Origin: Oscillospiraceae bacterium
GTDB taxonomy: Bacteria > Bacillota > Clostridia > Oscillospirales > Oscillospiraceae
Length of the DNA: 37,410 nt
Reading direction: 5' to 3'
NCBI GenBank assembly: GCA_016296635.1
Contig: JAEDIZ010000010.1
Span: forward strand, 1 to 37,410
Shown: positions 7,337 through 16,073 of the stretch, in pieces
Position numbering within the stretch: the stretch's first letter is position 1
Layout: the number at the start of each line of letters is the position of its first letter
Position numbers and translations under genes: made by a program
Notes under the pieces: generated by a model
What the model was told of the DNA's origin: nothing
Database searches by the model: none
The model's input: only the letters and a program-made list of their open reading frames with translations

Positions 7337-9940
7337 ATGGCAGAGCTTACGCCCATGATGCAGCAATATTACGCAGTCAAGGAGCAGAACCCCGACTGTC
7401 TGCTGTTTTTCCGTCTGGGCGATTTCTATGAAATGTTCGAGGATGACGCCCGGGTTGCCTCCCGCGAGCTGGATCTGACGCTCACCTCCCGCGACCACGG
7501 TAAGGACAAGGCCGCGGAGGACAAGATCCCTATGTGCGGCGTGCCCTATCATTCCTCCGAAGGCTATATCGCGCGCCTTGTTGCCAAAGGCTATAAGGTC
7601 GCCATCTGCGAGCAGATGGAGGATCCTGCCCTTGCGAAGGGCCTTGTCAAGCGCGACATCATCCGCATCGTCACCCCCGGCACGGTCACAGAAAGCTCCA
7701 TGCTGGTGGAATCGAAAAACAACTATTACGCCAGTATTTACGGTCTTGACGGCAGTTTCGGCTTCTGCTTCTGCGATGTTTCCACCGGCTGCTTCAGCGC
7801 GACCTTCTTTGAAGGCGCAGACGCCGTGCAGAGTGTCTGCAATGAGCTTGGCTCCATCGCCCCCAGCGAAGTTCTGCTCGGCGGCGATGCGCTGGAAAAT
7901 GCCGAAATCAATTCCATGGTCACCGACCGTCTGCATGCCTGCCTCAGCCGCGGCACGGATTCGCAGTTCGATTTCGACTTCTGCACCGCCGCCGTATCCC
8001 AGCAGTTTGCAAAATCGCCCGAAGCACTCGGCATCGGCTCCATGCCAGCCGTCATCATTGCCGCAGGCAGTCTGCTCTTTGCCCTGCGCGATGCGCAGAA
8101 AAGTGACCTGCCGCATATCCGCGAGCTGGATTTTTATCTTGCGGGCAAGTTCATGGGTCTTGATCTGGCGGCCCGGCGCAATCTGGAGCTGACGGAAACC
8201 ATGCGCGCCAAAGAAAAGCGCGGCAGTCTTCTCTGGGTCATGGACAAGACGAAGACCGCCATGGGCGGTAGACTCCTCCGGGCCTGGATGGAGCGGCCGC
8301 TTCTTTCCCCCGCTGCCATCACCAAGCGGCTTTCTGCCACGGAAGAGCTGGTAAAGAAAACCATCGACCGCGAAGAGCTGATCCTTGCGCTCCGGCAGAT
8401 CACCGACTTTGAACGCGTCATGACCCGCGTGGTCACCGGCAGCGCCAACTGCCGCGATCTGGTTGCCCTTTCGCAGGGCGCGCAGACGCTGCCCGCCATC
8501 AAGCAGCGCCTTTCCGGTATGCAGTCCACGCTGCTTTGCACCATCTGTGAAGAACTGGACACGCTGGATGATCTGAAAGCGCGCATCGACACCGCCATCG
8601 TCGATGAACCGCCTTTCCTCGTGCGCGAGGGCGGCATGATCCGCGATGGCTACAACGAAGAGCTTGACCGTCTGCGCGAGATTCAGACCGGCGGCAAAAA
8701 TCTGATTCCCTCCATCGAGGCACGGGAAAAGGAAGCCACCGGCATCCGCAATCTGCGCGTGGGCTATAACCGCGTTTTCGGCTATTACATTGAAGTTGCC
8801 AAGGGGCAGGTAAACCTTGTCCCCGATACATACATCCGCAAACAGACGCTCACCAACGGAGAGCGCTACATCACGCAGGAGCTGAAAGAGCTGGAAAACA
8901 CCATTCTCGGCGCAAAAGACCGCATTACGGCTCTGGAATATGATCTTTTCTGCGAGGTGCGCAATTTTGTTTCCGACCAGTCCCTGCGCGTGCAGAAGAC
9001 CGCGCAGGCCATCGCCCAGCTGGACGTTCTGTGCAGCTACGCCGCCGTTGCCGTCCACAACCATTACTGCCGTCCGGAGATCGATCTTTCCGGCGAGGTG
9101 TCCATCACCGCAGGCCGCCATCCGGTAGTCGAGCAGGTGCTGAAGGACACGCTGTTCGTGCCGAACGATACGGCTCTCGGCGCGGAAGGCTGTCAGGTCG
9201 CCATCATCACCGGCCCCAACATGGCAGGTAAATCCACCTATATGCGTCAGGTGGCGCTGATCGTTCTCATGGCGCAGATGGGCTCCTTCGTCCCCGCTTC
9301 CTCGGCGCACATCGGCATTGTCGATAAGCTCTTTACCCGCATCGGTGCCTCCGACGATCTGGCTTCCGGCCAGTCCACCTTTATGGTGGAAATGAACGAG
9401 GTGGCGGACATTCTGAAAAACGCCACACCGCGCTCTCTGCTGATTCTCGACGAAATCGGCCGCGGCACCTCGACCTTTGACGGCATGGCCATCGCAAGAG
9501 CGGTGCTGGAATACTGCGCCGACAAAAAGCGGCTCGGCGCAAAGACGCTCTTTGCCACCCACTATCACGAGCTGACAGACATCGAGCAGGAGCTTGACTG
9601 CGTGAAGAACTACAACATCGCCGTCAAAAAGCGTGCCGACGATATGATCTTCCTGCGCAAAATCGTCCCCGGCGCCGCCGATGACAGCTATGGTGTGGAG
9701 GTTGCAAAGCTGGCAGGTCTGCCGGATCGGATCATTACCCGCGCAAGGCAGATCCTCAAGGATCTGGAATCCGGTGCGCCGGAGCGCGTCACAAAGCAGT
9801 CCGCCCCCGTTTCCGATCAGATCTCCATGCTGGATATGCGCACGGACGAGCTGCGCGCCGCATTGGAGGCCGTCACGGTGGAAACGCTGACCCCCATCGA
9901 GGCCATGAACGTGCTTTATAAGCTCAAGCAGATGCTGTAA
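7337..9940 (+). CDS. mutS: DNA mismatch repair protein MutS
   Basis: Mismatch sensor of methyl-independent mismatch repair; it binds mispairs and recruits MutL. From ATG 7337 it has 867 residues, as expected. The mismatch-reading Phe-x-Glu is F30-Y31-E32 in GDFYEMFEDDA. Connector, lever/clamp domains and the ATPase follow, with Walker A GPNMAGKSTYM at ~626, the signature region ASDDLASGQSTFMVEM, Walker B LLILDEIGRGTS, and ATHYHEL. The C-terminus has the MutL/oligomerisation tail. The frame is open 105 codons further upstream, but that part spans the palindromic element. The ATG follows GAGG and aligns with the family N-terminus. The partner mutL lies downstream, separated by a protease gene and a repeat-filled gap. 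Confidence 0.98.
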   Translation: MAELTPMMQQYYAVKEQNPDCLLFFRLGDFYEMFEDDARVASRELDLTLTSRDHGKDKAAEDKIPMCGVPYHSSEGYIARLVAKGYKVAICEQMEDPALAKGLVKRDIIRIVTPGTVTESSMLVESKNNYYASIYGLDGSFGFCFCDVSTGCFSATFFEGADAVQSVCNELGSIAPSEVLLGGDALENAEINSMVTDRLHACLSRGTDSQFDFDFCTAAVSQQFAKSPEALGIGSMPAVIIAAGSLLFALRDAQKSDLPHIRELDFYLAGKFMGLDLAARRNLELTETMRAKEKRGSLLWVMDKTKTAMGGRLLRAWMERPLLSPAAITKRLSATEELVKKTIDREELILALRQITDFERVMTRVVTGSANCRDLVALSQGAQTLPAIKQRLSGMQSTLLCTICEELDTLDDLKARIDTAIVDEPPFLVREGGMIRDGYNEELDRLREIQTGGKNLIPSIEAREKEATGIRNLRVGYNRVFGYYIEVAKGQVNLVPDTYIRKQTLTNGERYITQELKELENTILGAKDRITALEYDLFCEVRNFVSDQSLRVQKTAQAIAQLDVLCSYAAVAVHNHYCRPEIDLSGEVSITAGRHPVVEQVLKDTLFVPNDTALGAEGCQVAIITGPNMAGKSTYMRQVALIVLMAQMGSFVPASSAHIGIVDKLFTRIGASDDLASGQSTFMVEMNEVADILKNATPRSLLILDEIGRGTSTFDGMAIARAVLEYCADKKRLGAKTLFATHYHELTDIEQELDCVKNYNIAVKKRADDMIFLRKIVPGAADDSYGVEVAKLAGLPDRIITRARQILKDLESGAPERVTKQSAPVSDQISMLDMRTDELRAALEAVTVETLTPIEAMNVLYKLKQML

Positions 9941-9961
9941 TTCTTCTTTGCTCCCATTTTC

Positions 9962-10225
9962 TGCAAATCTCTTCCGCAGGCATCAGCGGCGAGCAACTGC
10001 ATGAAGGGAGCGGGTCGAGCCGCCAATCAGGCAGTAATCGTCTCAGGCAAAAGGATAACATCCCAAAAACCATCTGGTTTTCTTTGGCATGTCTTTGGGT
10101 ACTTTCGCCGTGCAGCGAAAGCATCCCGCCGGAGGCTTGACCAACCGAAAGTTAACTGTCATGGGTTGATTCCGTGCCTGCGGCATGGCGGAACGCCGAG
10201 GACGGCGTTCCCTGCAGGGGACGGG
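9962..10225. repeat. Structured interspersed repeat, copy A
   Basis: Non-coding stretch between mutS and the CPBP protease that is homologous to 13101-13370. It contains hairpins at 10066-10071/10076-10081, 10102-10108/10115-10121 (loop CGTGCA), 10172-10178/10182-10188 (loop TGC) and 10190-10198/10203-10211. The last three have equivalents in copy B with compensatory base changes. Short shared blocks include GGTCGAGCCGCC-type and CCGGAGGC sequences. No open frame fits a known protein. Confidence 0.65.
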
Positions 10226-10231
10226 TAGACA

Positions 10232-10272
10232 GATTGCCGCAACCAGTATTGCGACACCGGTTTCGCAATGAC
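10232..10272 (-). repeat. GTCATTGCGA-type palindromic repeat, inverted copy
   Basis: Reads GATTGCC...GCAATGAC on the plus strand, the reverse complement of the element at 13035-13076. It abuts structured repeat copy A and ends about 55 bp before the CPBP start. Confidence 0.6.
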
Positions 10273-10327
10273 ACGACTTAAAACAGTTCTTCCGTACTCT
10301 ATAAAAATCCTTATCAGGAGGTGCCGC

Positions 10328-11032
10328 ATGGCACGAAAGGCATCATCTGCCCATCTCGGGTACCATCTTACAAATGCGGAAACCATTGCCGGATGGCTTT
10401 GGCTGCCGTTTTATCTGGTGCTGCTGAGTCCCATGATCCAGTACGTACTGCGGCTTCTCACGATCGACTATACGCAGATCACGCTGAATCTGATTTATTT
10501 CATTATCAATTTAGCGGTCGTTCTGATCATTTTCCGCAATTTCCTGCGCCAGCGCTTTTTCGGCAGCGGCTTCTGGGATTTTGTGCAGGCGCTGATTTTA
10601 GGCTTTGTCCTCTATTATGCCTCCACGAAGCTTCTTCAGTTCGCCGTTACAAAGCTGGTGGGTAATTTCACCATCTACAACGATGAAACGGTCACCTCGC
10701 TCATCAGCGAAAACCGCTATGTCATGCTGATCGTTTCCGTTCTGTTTGCGCCGATCATCGAGGAAACGCTGATCCGCGGCGTGGTGTTCGGTTCTCTGCG
10801 CAATACCTCCCGGGTGCTGGCCTATCTCATGTCCTGCTTCATTTTCGTGCTGATGCACAACTGGCAGTACTTCGGCCGCTATCCCGCATTCAACATTTTT
10901 CTCAGCTGTCTTCCCTATATCCCGGCAGCCATCGCCCTTGGCTGGACTTATGAAAAGGCAAACACCATCTGGGCGCCCATCACGCTGCATGCGCTGATCA
11001 ACGCCATGTCCTACGGCCTGCTGAAGCTTTGA
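10328..11032 (+). CDS. CPBP family intramembrane glutamic protease (Rce1/CAAX type)
   Basis: Multi-pass membrane protease of the ABI/CPBP (Rce1-like) family; bacterial substrates are mostly unknown. The 234 residues contain about six hydrophobic segments and all three family motifs: EETLIRG (EExxxRG), FVLMHNWQY (FxxxH) and HALINA (HxxxN) near the C-terminus, so it should be catalytically competent. I chose ATG 10328 because AGGAGG (10316-10321) precedes it by six bases; the longer frame from 10268 begins within the repeat. It ends 15 nt before mutL and so is probably cotranscribed with it. Its place between mutS and mutL is not an obvious functional link. Confidence 0.92.
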   Translation: MARKASSAHLGYHLTNAETIAGWLWLPFYLVLLSPMIQYVLRLLTIDYTQITLNLIYFIINLAVVLIIFRNFLRQRFFGSGFWDFVQALILGFVLYYASTKLLQFAVTKLVGNFTIYNDETVTSLISENRYVMLIVSVLFAPIIEETLIRGVVFGSLRNTSRVLAYLMSCFIFVLMHNWQYFGRYPAFNIFLSCLPYIPAAIALGWTYEKANTIWAPITLHALINAMSYGLLKL

Positions 11033-11047
11033 GAAAGGAGTTCTTTC

Positions 11048-13015
11048 ATGCCGAAAATCATACAGCTTGACCGGCACGTTGCCGATCTGATCGCCGCCGG
11101 CGAGGTTGTCGAGCGTCCTGCTTCCTGCGTCAAGGAGCTGGTGGAAAACGCCGTTGACGCCGGTGCAAAGCACATTACTGTGGAAATTCAGAACGGCGGC
11201 ATGCGCTTTATCCGCATCACCGACGACGGCTGCGGTATGTCTTTGGAGGATGCAAGAACCGCTTTCCTGCGCCATGCCACCAGCAAGATCCGTACAAAAG
11301 ACGATCTTGCCGCCATTACAACGCTTGGCTTCCGCGGCGAGGCATTGGCTGCCATCAGCTCCGTCTCCCGGATCGATCTGCTGACAAAAGCCGACGGCTC
11401 CGATGGTGTCAGTCTGCATCTGGACGCAGGTGTCATTACGAACGAGCAGGCCGCAGGCTGCCCTGACGGCACTACCATCATCGTGCGGGATCTGTTCTAC
11501 AACACCCCCGCCCGCATGAAATTCATGAAATCCGACACCGCCGAAGGCTCCGCCGTCACCGCCACCGTGCAGCAGCAGGCGCTGGCGCATCCGGACGCTG
11601 CGATCCGCCTGATCCGCGACGGGCAGGAGGTCTTTGCCACCTCCGGCGACGGTGACCGCATGGCAGCCATTTACGTTCTGTTCGGACGGGAACTGGCAAA
11701 CGGCATGGTCGCAGTCAACGGACATTGGGAAAAGATCCATGTCCGCGGTTTTGTCACAAAGCCCACCGCCACCCGCGGCAACCGCACCTATCAGCAGTTT
11801 TTCGTCAACGGGCGCTTCGTCAAGTCCCGGATGCTCTCCACCGCGTTGGAAGAGTCCTACAAAAATCAGATCATGGTCGGACGCTTTCCTGCCTGTGTGC
11901 TGGAGGTTGAGCTTCCGGCCGAGGCCGTGGACGTAAACGTACATCCGGCAAAGACCGAGGTCAAGTTTCTATACGAAAAGCAGGTCTTTGACGCGGTACA
12001 TTACGCCGTTCTCTCCACGCTGGGGAAGACCTCCGCAAGGCCCGAGATAAAACTGCCGGAGAAAAAGCAGGCAGTTTCTGCGCCGACCGAACCCGCGAAA
12101 CCGGCTGCCACCGCAGCCCCCGCCGCAAAACCGGCGGTAAATCCGAATTTCTACAAAACCATGCAGGCAGAGGAATACCGCAGACTCGTTTCGCAGGAAT
12201 CTGCGCGAAAGACCGTGCCTGTCGTAGCACAGGCCGTACAGATCCCCGCGTCAAAGCCCGTCGGTTCCGCTCCCGCTCCGCAGGAAAAACCGACCTTGCA
12301 GCAAAGCTTCGTTCTGCCCGCAGAAAAACCGAAGGCAGAACCTGCTGCAGAACCCGTCAAAGAAACGCCGGCTGCAGCGCCTGCCGTTTCCGAGAAACCG
12401 GCAGCGGTCTGCGAAGAACCGATGCAGCAGGAGCTTTCTCTGCAGGAGCAGAGCTACCGCATCGTCGGCGAGGTTTTGGATAGCTATATCATCGTCGAGC
12501 AGGGCGAGACCGTTCTGTTTATCGATAAGCATGCCGCCCATGAGCGCATCAATTTTGAAAAACTGAAGGCAGAGGAGCACCCCGTCATGTCGCAGCTTCT
12601 GCTTGCGCCCGTTCGCGCGGCGCTGAACTGTGAAGAGGCCGCCGCCGTTCTGGAACAAAAGGAGCTTCTTTCCCGGTGCGGCTTTGAGGTGGAGGATTTC
12701 GGCGACGGTGACGTGCTGATCCGGCAGGTTCCTGCCGATACCGCCATCGAGGATGTCGCTGCCCTTCTGCAGAGCCTGGCCGCCGATCTTCTTGCCGGAA
12801 AAGCGCTTGACCCGGACGGACTGCGCGATTCGCTCCTGCACACCATCGCCTGCAAAGCCGCCATCAAGGCAGGCTGGCATACGGAAGAGGAAGAACGCAA
12901 TTATCTTGTGTGCGAGGTTCTTTCCCGCGACGATATCAAATACTGTCCCCACGGCAGACCCGTCTGCATCCAGCTGACCAAAAAGCAGCTGGAAAAGCAG
13001 TTCAAGAGGGCGTAG
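11048..13015 (+). CDS. mutL: DNA mismatch repair protein MutL (endonuclease type)
   Basis: GHKL ATPase that links MutS mismatch recognition to strand removal. The N-terminal ATPase shows ELVENAVDAGA, DDGCGM, TLGFRGEAL and NTPARMKF. A long Pro/Ala/Lys-rich linker (~330-470) separates it from the C-terminal domain. That domain carries the nicking-endonuclease motif DKHAAHERINFE starting at D493, the ACKAAIKAG region and CPHGRP at C633. This is the MutL type found in bacteria without MutH, so it should cut DNA itself. At 655 residues the length is normal. AAGGAG precedes ATG 11048. It follows the CPBP gene closely and is followed by a ~390 bp gap of repeats before miaA. Confidence 0.98.
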   Translation: MPKIIQLDRHVADLIAAGEVVERPASCVKELVENAVDAGAKHITVEIQNGGMRFIRITDDGCGMSLEDARTAFLRHATSKIRTKDDLAAITTLGFRGEALAAISSVSRIDLLTKADGSDGVSLHLDAGVITNEQAAGCPDGTTIIVRDLFYNTPARMKFMKSDTAEGSAVTATVQQQALAHPDAAIRLIRDGQEVFATSGDGDRMAAIYVLFGRELANGMVAVNGHWEKIHVRGFVTKPTATRGNRTYQQFFVNGRFVKSRMLSTALEESYKNQIMVGRFPACVLEVELPAEAVDVNVHPAKTEVKFLYEKQVFDAVHYAVLSTLGKTSARPEIKLPEKKQAVSAPTEPAKPAATAAPAAKPAVNPNFYKTMQAEEYRRLVSQESARKTVPVVAQAVQIPASKPVGSAPAPQEKPTLQQSFVLPAEKPKAEPAAEPVKETPAAAPAVSEKPAAVCEEPMQQELSLQEQSYRIVGEVLDSYIIVEQGETVLFIDKHAAHERINFEKLKAEEHPVMSQLLLAPVRAALNCEEAAAVLEQKELLSRCGFEVEDFGDGDVLIRQVPADTAIEDVAALLQSLAADLLAGKALDPDGLRDSLLHTIACKAAIKAGWHTEEEERNYLVCEVLSRDDIKYCPHGRPVCIQLTKKQLEKQFKRA

Positions 13016-13034
13016 CATTTTGCCGTTTCTCTGT

Positions 13035-13076
13035 GTCATTGCGAACCAGTGAGCCGTACTCACTGGTGTGGCAATC
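13035..13076 (+). repeat. GTCATTGCGA-type palindromic repeat
   Basis: GTCATTGCGA...GGCAATC element. A perfect 9-bp stem (13045-13053 with 13059-13067, 5-nt loop) lies inside outer arms ATTGC/GCAAT. The same design occurs at 10232-10272 and at both ends of 20701-20834. Confidence 0.65.
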
Positions 13077-13100
13077 CGTTTCCCCCTCCCCAAAATGTCA

Positions 13101-13370
13101 CAAATATCATCCGCAAACACCTGCGGCGAACGAGCGACCGCCCGTAGAGAGCGAGTCGAGCCGCCGGACAGTTATCGAAAGTTACAGACCAAAAAGGAAA
13201 GATACCAAAGAAAACCGTGTGGTTTTCTTTGGTACGCTTCTTTTCCATATTTCTTGCCGTACAGCAAGAAATATGGCCGCCGGAGGCATGACAAGCCAAA
13301 AGTTTCTTCAAGAGTTGTTCCGCGCCTGCGGCGCGGCGGAACGCTGCGGACAGCATTCCCTACAGTGCAT
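13101..13370. repeat. Structured interspersed repeat, copy B
   Basis: Homologue of 9962-10225, in the same orientation, filling the mutL-miaA gap. Hairpins: 13204-13216/13221-13233 (13-bp perfect stem, GTGT loop), 13246-13257/13264-13275 (12-bp perfect stem, loop CGTACA), 13320-13326/13330-13336 (7 bp, loop TGC) and 13338-13346/13351-13359 (one mismatch). Loops are conserved with copy A while stem bases differ in a paired way. The remaining bases up to miaA at 13410 hold only its ribosome binding site (GAAAGGAG). Confidence 0.65.
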
Positions 13371-13409
13371 ATGCAATCCCGCACATGAAAAATCGCGAAA
13401 GGAGAACCC

Positions 13410-14348
13410 ATGGACAATATTATCTGTGTCGTCGGGCCGACGGCCTCCGGCAAAACAGCGCTGGCCGTGCAGCTGGCAAAAACATATAACGGCGAGGTTC
13501 TCTCCTGCGATTCCATGCAGATCTACAAATACATGGACATCGGCACCGCCAAGCCCACCGAGGAGGAAATGCAGGGGATCCCCCATCACATGATCGGTAT
13601 TGCCGATCCGGCAGAGCCTTTTTCCGCCGGCAAATACGTCGCCATGGCGGACAGGTGCCTGCAGGACATTCTCTCCCGGGGCAAAACCTGCATCATCTGC
13701 GGCGGCACCGGACTTTACGCAGACAGTCTGATCGCAGGCCGGGAGTTTTCTCCCATGCCCTCCACAGGAAAACGCGAGGCGCTGGAGCGCGAAGCGGACG
13801 AGATCGGCACGGAGGCGCTTCTTGAAAGGCTCCGCGCCATCGACCCCACCGCCGCTGCAAGGCTGCATCCCGCCGACCGTAAGCGCATCATCCGGGCCTT
13901 GGAAATCTTTGAGGAAACCGGCATGACCATCACGGAGCATGACAGGCTGTCACAGCAAGTCCCGGCAAAATATGATCCTCTGTGGCTGGGAATCAATTTT
14001 GCGGACCGCAGCGAACTGTATAAACGAATCGACCTGCGGGTCGATCTCATGCTGCAGGCAGGACTGATGGATGAGATCGAAGCGCTGCTCGCCCGCGGCA
14101 TCCCGAAAAATGCCACCGCACTGCAGGCCATCGGCTATAAGGAATTTATTTCCGCCATGCAGGGCGAAATGACCATGGAACAGGCGGCCGATATTGTAAA
14201 GCAGCGTTCGCGCAACTATGCCAAGCGTCAGCTCACCTGGTTTCGGCGCAGAAGCGAAACGCATTGGCTCATCCGCGAAAGCGGCATGGACGCAGACACA
14301 ATTTTTGATTTTGCTCGCCGCGAAATACCTTTTTTCGCGCAGCAATGA
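13410..14348 (+). CDS. miaA: tRNA dimethylallyltransferase MiaA
   Basis: Transfers the dimethylallyl group from DMAPP to N6 of A37 in tRNAs reading UNN codons, giving i6A37, the substrate of MiaB in the same cluster. The 312 residues are typical. The P-loop GPTASGKT is at 9-16, the catalytic Asp at 34 in DSMQIYKYMDIGTAKP, then HHMIGIADP, GGTGLYADSL, and the C-terminal RNYAKRQLTWFRR motif. GAAAGGAG precedes the ATG. It ends 42 nt before hfq, so the miaA-hfq pairing known from many bacteria is kept here. Confidence 0.98.
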   Translation: MDNIICVVGPTASGKTALAVQLAKTYNGEVLSCDSMQIYKYMDIGTAKPTEEEMQGIPHHMIGIADPAEPFSAGKYVAMADRCLQDILSRGKTCIICGGTGLYADSLIAGREFSPMPSTGKREALEREADEIGTEALLERLRAIDPTAAARLHPADRKRIIRALEIFEETGMTITEHDRLSQQVPAKYDPLWLGINFADRSELYKRIDLRVDLMLQAGLMDEIEALLARGIPKNATALQAIGYKEFISAMQGEMTMEQAADIVKQRSRNYAKRQLTWFRRRSETHWLIRESGMDADTIFDFARREIPFFAQQ

Positions 14349-14390
14349 TGCTAGGATATGGGTATTACAAAGAAAAAGGAGTCAATACCC

Positions 14391-14615
14391 ATGGAAAAAC
14401 CAGAAAACTTACAGGACAAATTTCTGAATCAGGCCCGCAGAGATCATACCCCGCTGACCGTTTTCCTGATGAACGGCTTTCAGATGCGCGGCACGCTCAC
14501 CGGCTTCGATTCGTTCGTCATCATGCTGCAGTCGGACGGCAGGCAGCAGATGATCTATAAACACGCGGTTTCGACAATTTCCCCGTCGATCCCCGTTCGT
14601 ATGACGCAGGAGTAG
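14391..14615 (+). CDS. hfq: RNA chaperone Hfq
   Basis: Sm-like hexameric RNA chaperone that binds small RNAs and mRNAs. The 74 residues carry the Sm1 core (LQDKFLNQARRDHTPLTVFL, then GFQMRGTLTGFDSFVIML) and the Sm2 motif YKHAVSTI, in which the RNA-binding KHA is intact. The ATG at 14391 is nine bases after AAGGAG (14376-14381); the ATG 33 bases upstream would put that site inside the gene. The C-terminal tail is very short, as in other Firmicutes. No terminator is visible before the next gene 34 nt downstream. Confidence 0.96.
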   Translation: MEKPENLQDKFLNQARRDHTPLTVFLMNGFQMRGTLTGFDSFVIMLQSDGRQQMIYKHAVSTISPSIPVRMTQE

Positions 14616-14649
14616 GCAGACGCGCTCCTTCGTCGCGGAAGGAGCAGCC

Positions 14650-15861
14650 ATGAAACAAGGCAGACAATACAGCATCGTCATTCTCTGGATTCTACTTTTG
14701 GCCATCGCCGTCTGGTTCGGCTACAATGTCTATTCCGGTCTGACCCAGACGGTGACCACCACGAACGCCGTGGAATATGAAGCCGGTGCCGGCTGCTATG
14801 CCACGGGCTTCGTTGTGCGTGACGAATCCGTCATTCACTCCTCCTACGGCATTACCGTGATCACCGCCTCGGAGGGCGCACACATTGCCAAGGAAGGCAG
14901 CGTAGCGACCGGCTATCTCACCGACGGCGCACAGCAGCGACAGAACCGCATTGCAGAGCTTCGCGCGCAGATCGAGCAGCTCAGCTATGCAGGACGCTAC
15001 AGCTCCAACGCCGCTGATGTGGCAGCGCTGGATGCGCAGATCAGTTCCGATCTGCAGGCACTGGCGCGCTATCTCTGCCGCCGGGATATGAACTCCGCCG
15101 AGGCACTTTCTCCGGAGCTGAAAGGTCTGATTTTGAGCCGGACAACGGACGAGGCCGATGCAGACAAGCTCACGCAGCAGCTGAACGGTCTGCATGAGGA
15201 GCTGGACAGACTGCAGGCGCAGGCCGCCTCTGACACAAGAGCCGTGACCGTTTCCTCCAGCGGCTACTTTTCCGGTGCCGTTGACGGCTTTGAAGCCGTA
15301 CTGACGCCGGAATCCCTGGAAAAAATGACGGTTTCGGAATACCACGCCCTTTCTGCAGAGGAAATTCCGGAGGACGCCGTCGGCAAACTGATCCGCGGCG
15401 ACACCTGGTATTTTGTGACTGCGGTTCCCACGGCGGAAGCCGAAAATGTAGACGAAGGCGATTCGGTTCGGCTGACCTTTGCAAGAGATTTCTATGAACC
15501 GGTCACCATGAAGGTCACCCGCATCGGCGACAGTTCCGACGGCTACCGTCTGCTGGTGCTTTCCTGCAACACCTATATGCAGAATGTCACGCTTCTTCGC
15601 CAGCAGTCGGCTGACCTGATTTTTGCCTCCTACTCCGGTCTTCGCGTGCCGAAGGACGCCGTGCGCGTGACGGAGGACGGAAAGATCGGCGTTTACATCC
15701 GCGAGGGCGCCGTAGCAAAATGGAAATCCATCAAACTGCTTTACGACAACGGCGAGAGCTATGTTGCCGAGCTGGACAAGTCCTCCACCTCCAATCTCTG
15801 GCCCGGGGATGAGATCATCGTCCACGCGAAAAACCTTTACGAAGGAAAAGTTCTGGGATGA
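14650..15861 (+). CDS. HlyD-like membrane-anchored protein
   Basis: A 403-residue protein with one N-terminal membrane helix (~8-27) and a large extracytoplasmic part. After the helix comes a biotinyl-lipoyl-like segment (AGAGCYATGFVVRDESVI), then a helical coiled-coil region (~95-190, QNRIAELRAQIEQL and LTQQLNGLHEELDRLQAQ). A second half of beta structure resembles the barrel domains of HlyD/RND adaptor proteins, ending in GDEIIVHAKNLYEGKVLG. The architecture is that of a HlyD-family adaptor, but no transporter gene is adjacent. Its position just ahead of sepF and divIVA suggests an envelope or division-related role, which is inference. AAGGAG precedes ATG 14650. Confidence 0.75.
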   Translation: MKQGRQYSIVILWILLLAIAVWFGYNVYSGLTQTVTTTNAVEYEAGAGCYATGFVVRDESVIHSSYGITVITASEGAHIAKEGSVATGYLTDGAQQRQNRIAELRAQIEQLSYAGRYSSNAADVAALDAQISSDLQALARYLCRRDMNSAEALSPELKGLILSRTTDEADADKLTQQLNGLHEELDRLQAQAASDTRAVTVSSSGYFSGAVDGFEAVLTPESLEKMTVSEYHALSAEEIPEDAVGKLIRGDTWYFVTAVPTAEAENVDEGDSVRLTFARDFYEPVTMKVTRIGDSSDGYRLLVLSCNTYMQNVTLLRQQSADLIFASYSGLRVPKDAVRVTEDGKIGVYIREGAVAKWKSIKLLYDNGESYVAELDKSSTSNLWPGDEIIVHAKNLYEGKVLG

Positions 15862-15927
15862 TTTTCCATTCTATGGAAAGAGTCGGAAACCCCGGCAAAT
15901 ATTTTGTAAAATCCTGAAACCTTTTTG

Positions 15928-15956
15928 TTGACATAAGCACAAAAAAATACGATAAT
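15928..15956 (+). promoter_or_regulatory. SigA-type promoter of sepF-divIVA
   Basis: Perfect TTGACA (15928-15933), 17-bp spacer, GATAAT (15951-15956; 5/6). It lies 118 bp before sepF and gives the division genes their own start. Confidence 0.88.
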
Positions 15957-16003
15957 GGGAGCATGGATATTTCTGCACGAAAATGTGCGGTTTCCATGCT
16001 CCC
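15957..16003 (+). promoter_or_regulatory. Compound inverted repeat at the sepF transcription start
   Basis: An 11-bp perfect stem (15957-15967 with 15993-16003) encloses a second 6-bp stem (15973-15978 with 15985-15990, one G-T pair). It begins immediately after the -10 box, so the outer left arm covers the expected transcription start. It could be an operator or a 5' leader hairpin; no known binding-site consensus fits. Confidence 0.6.
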
Positions 16004-16073
16004 GATGCTTTTGTGGGCGGAGCAATATATATTTTAACCTTGTCGAAAAGACGGATACCGGAGGAAAACAATT

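Noticed and set aside
7283..9568. 761-codon minus-strand frame opposite mutS
   Set aside because: Shadow of mutS; no family motifs and compositionally odd (His/Ala/Gly-rich).
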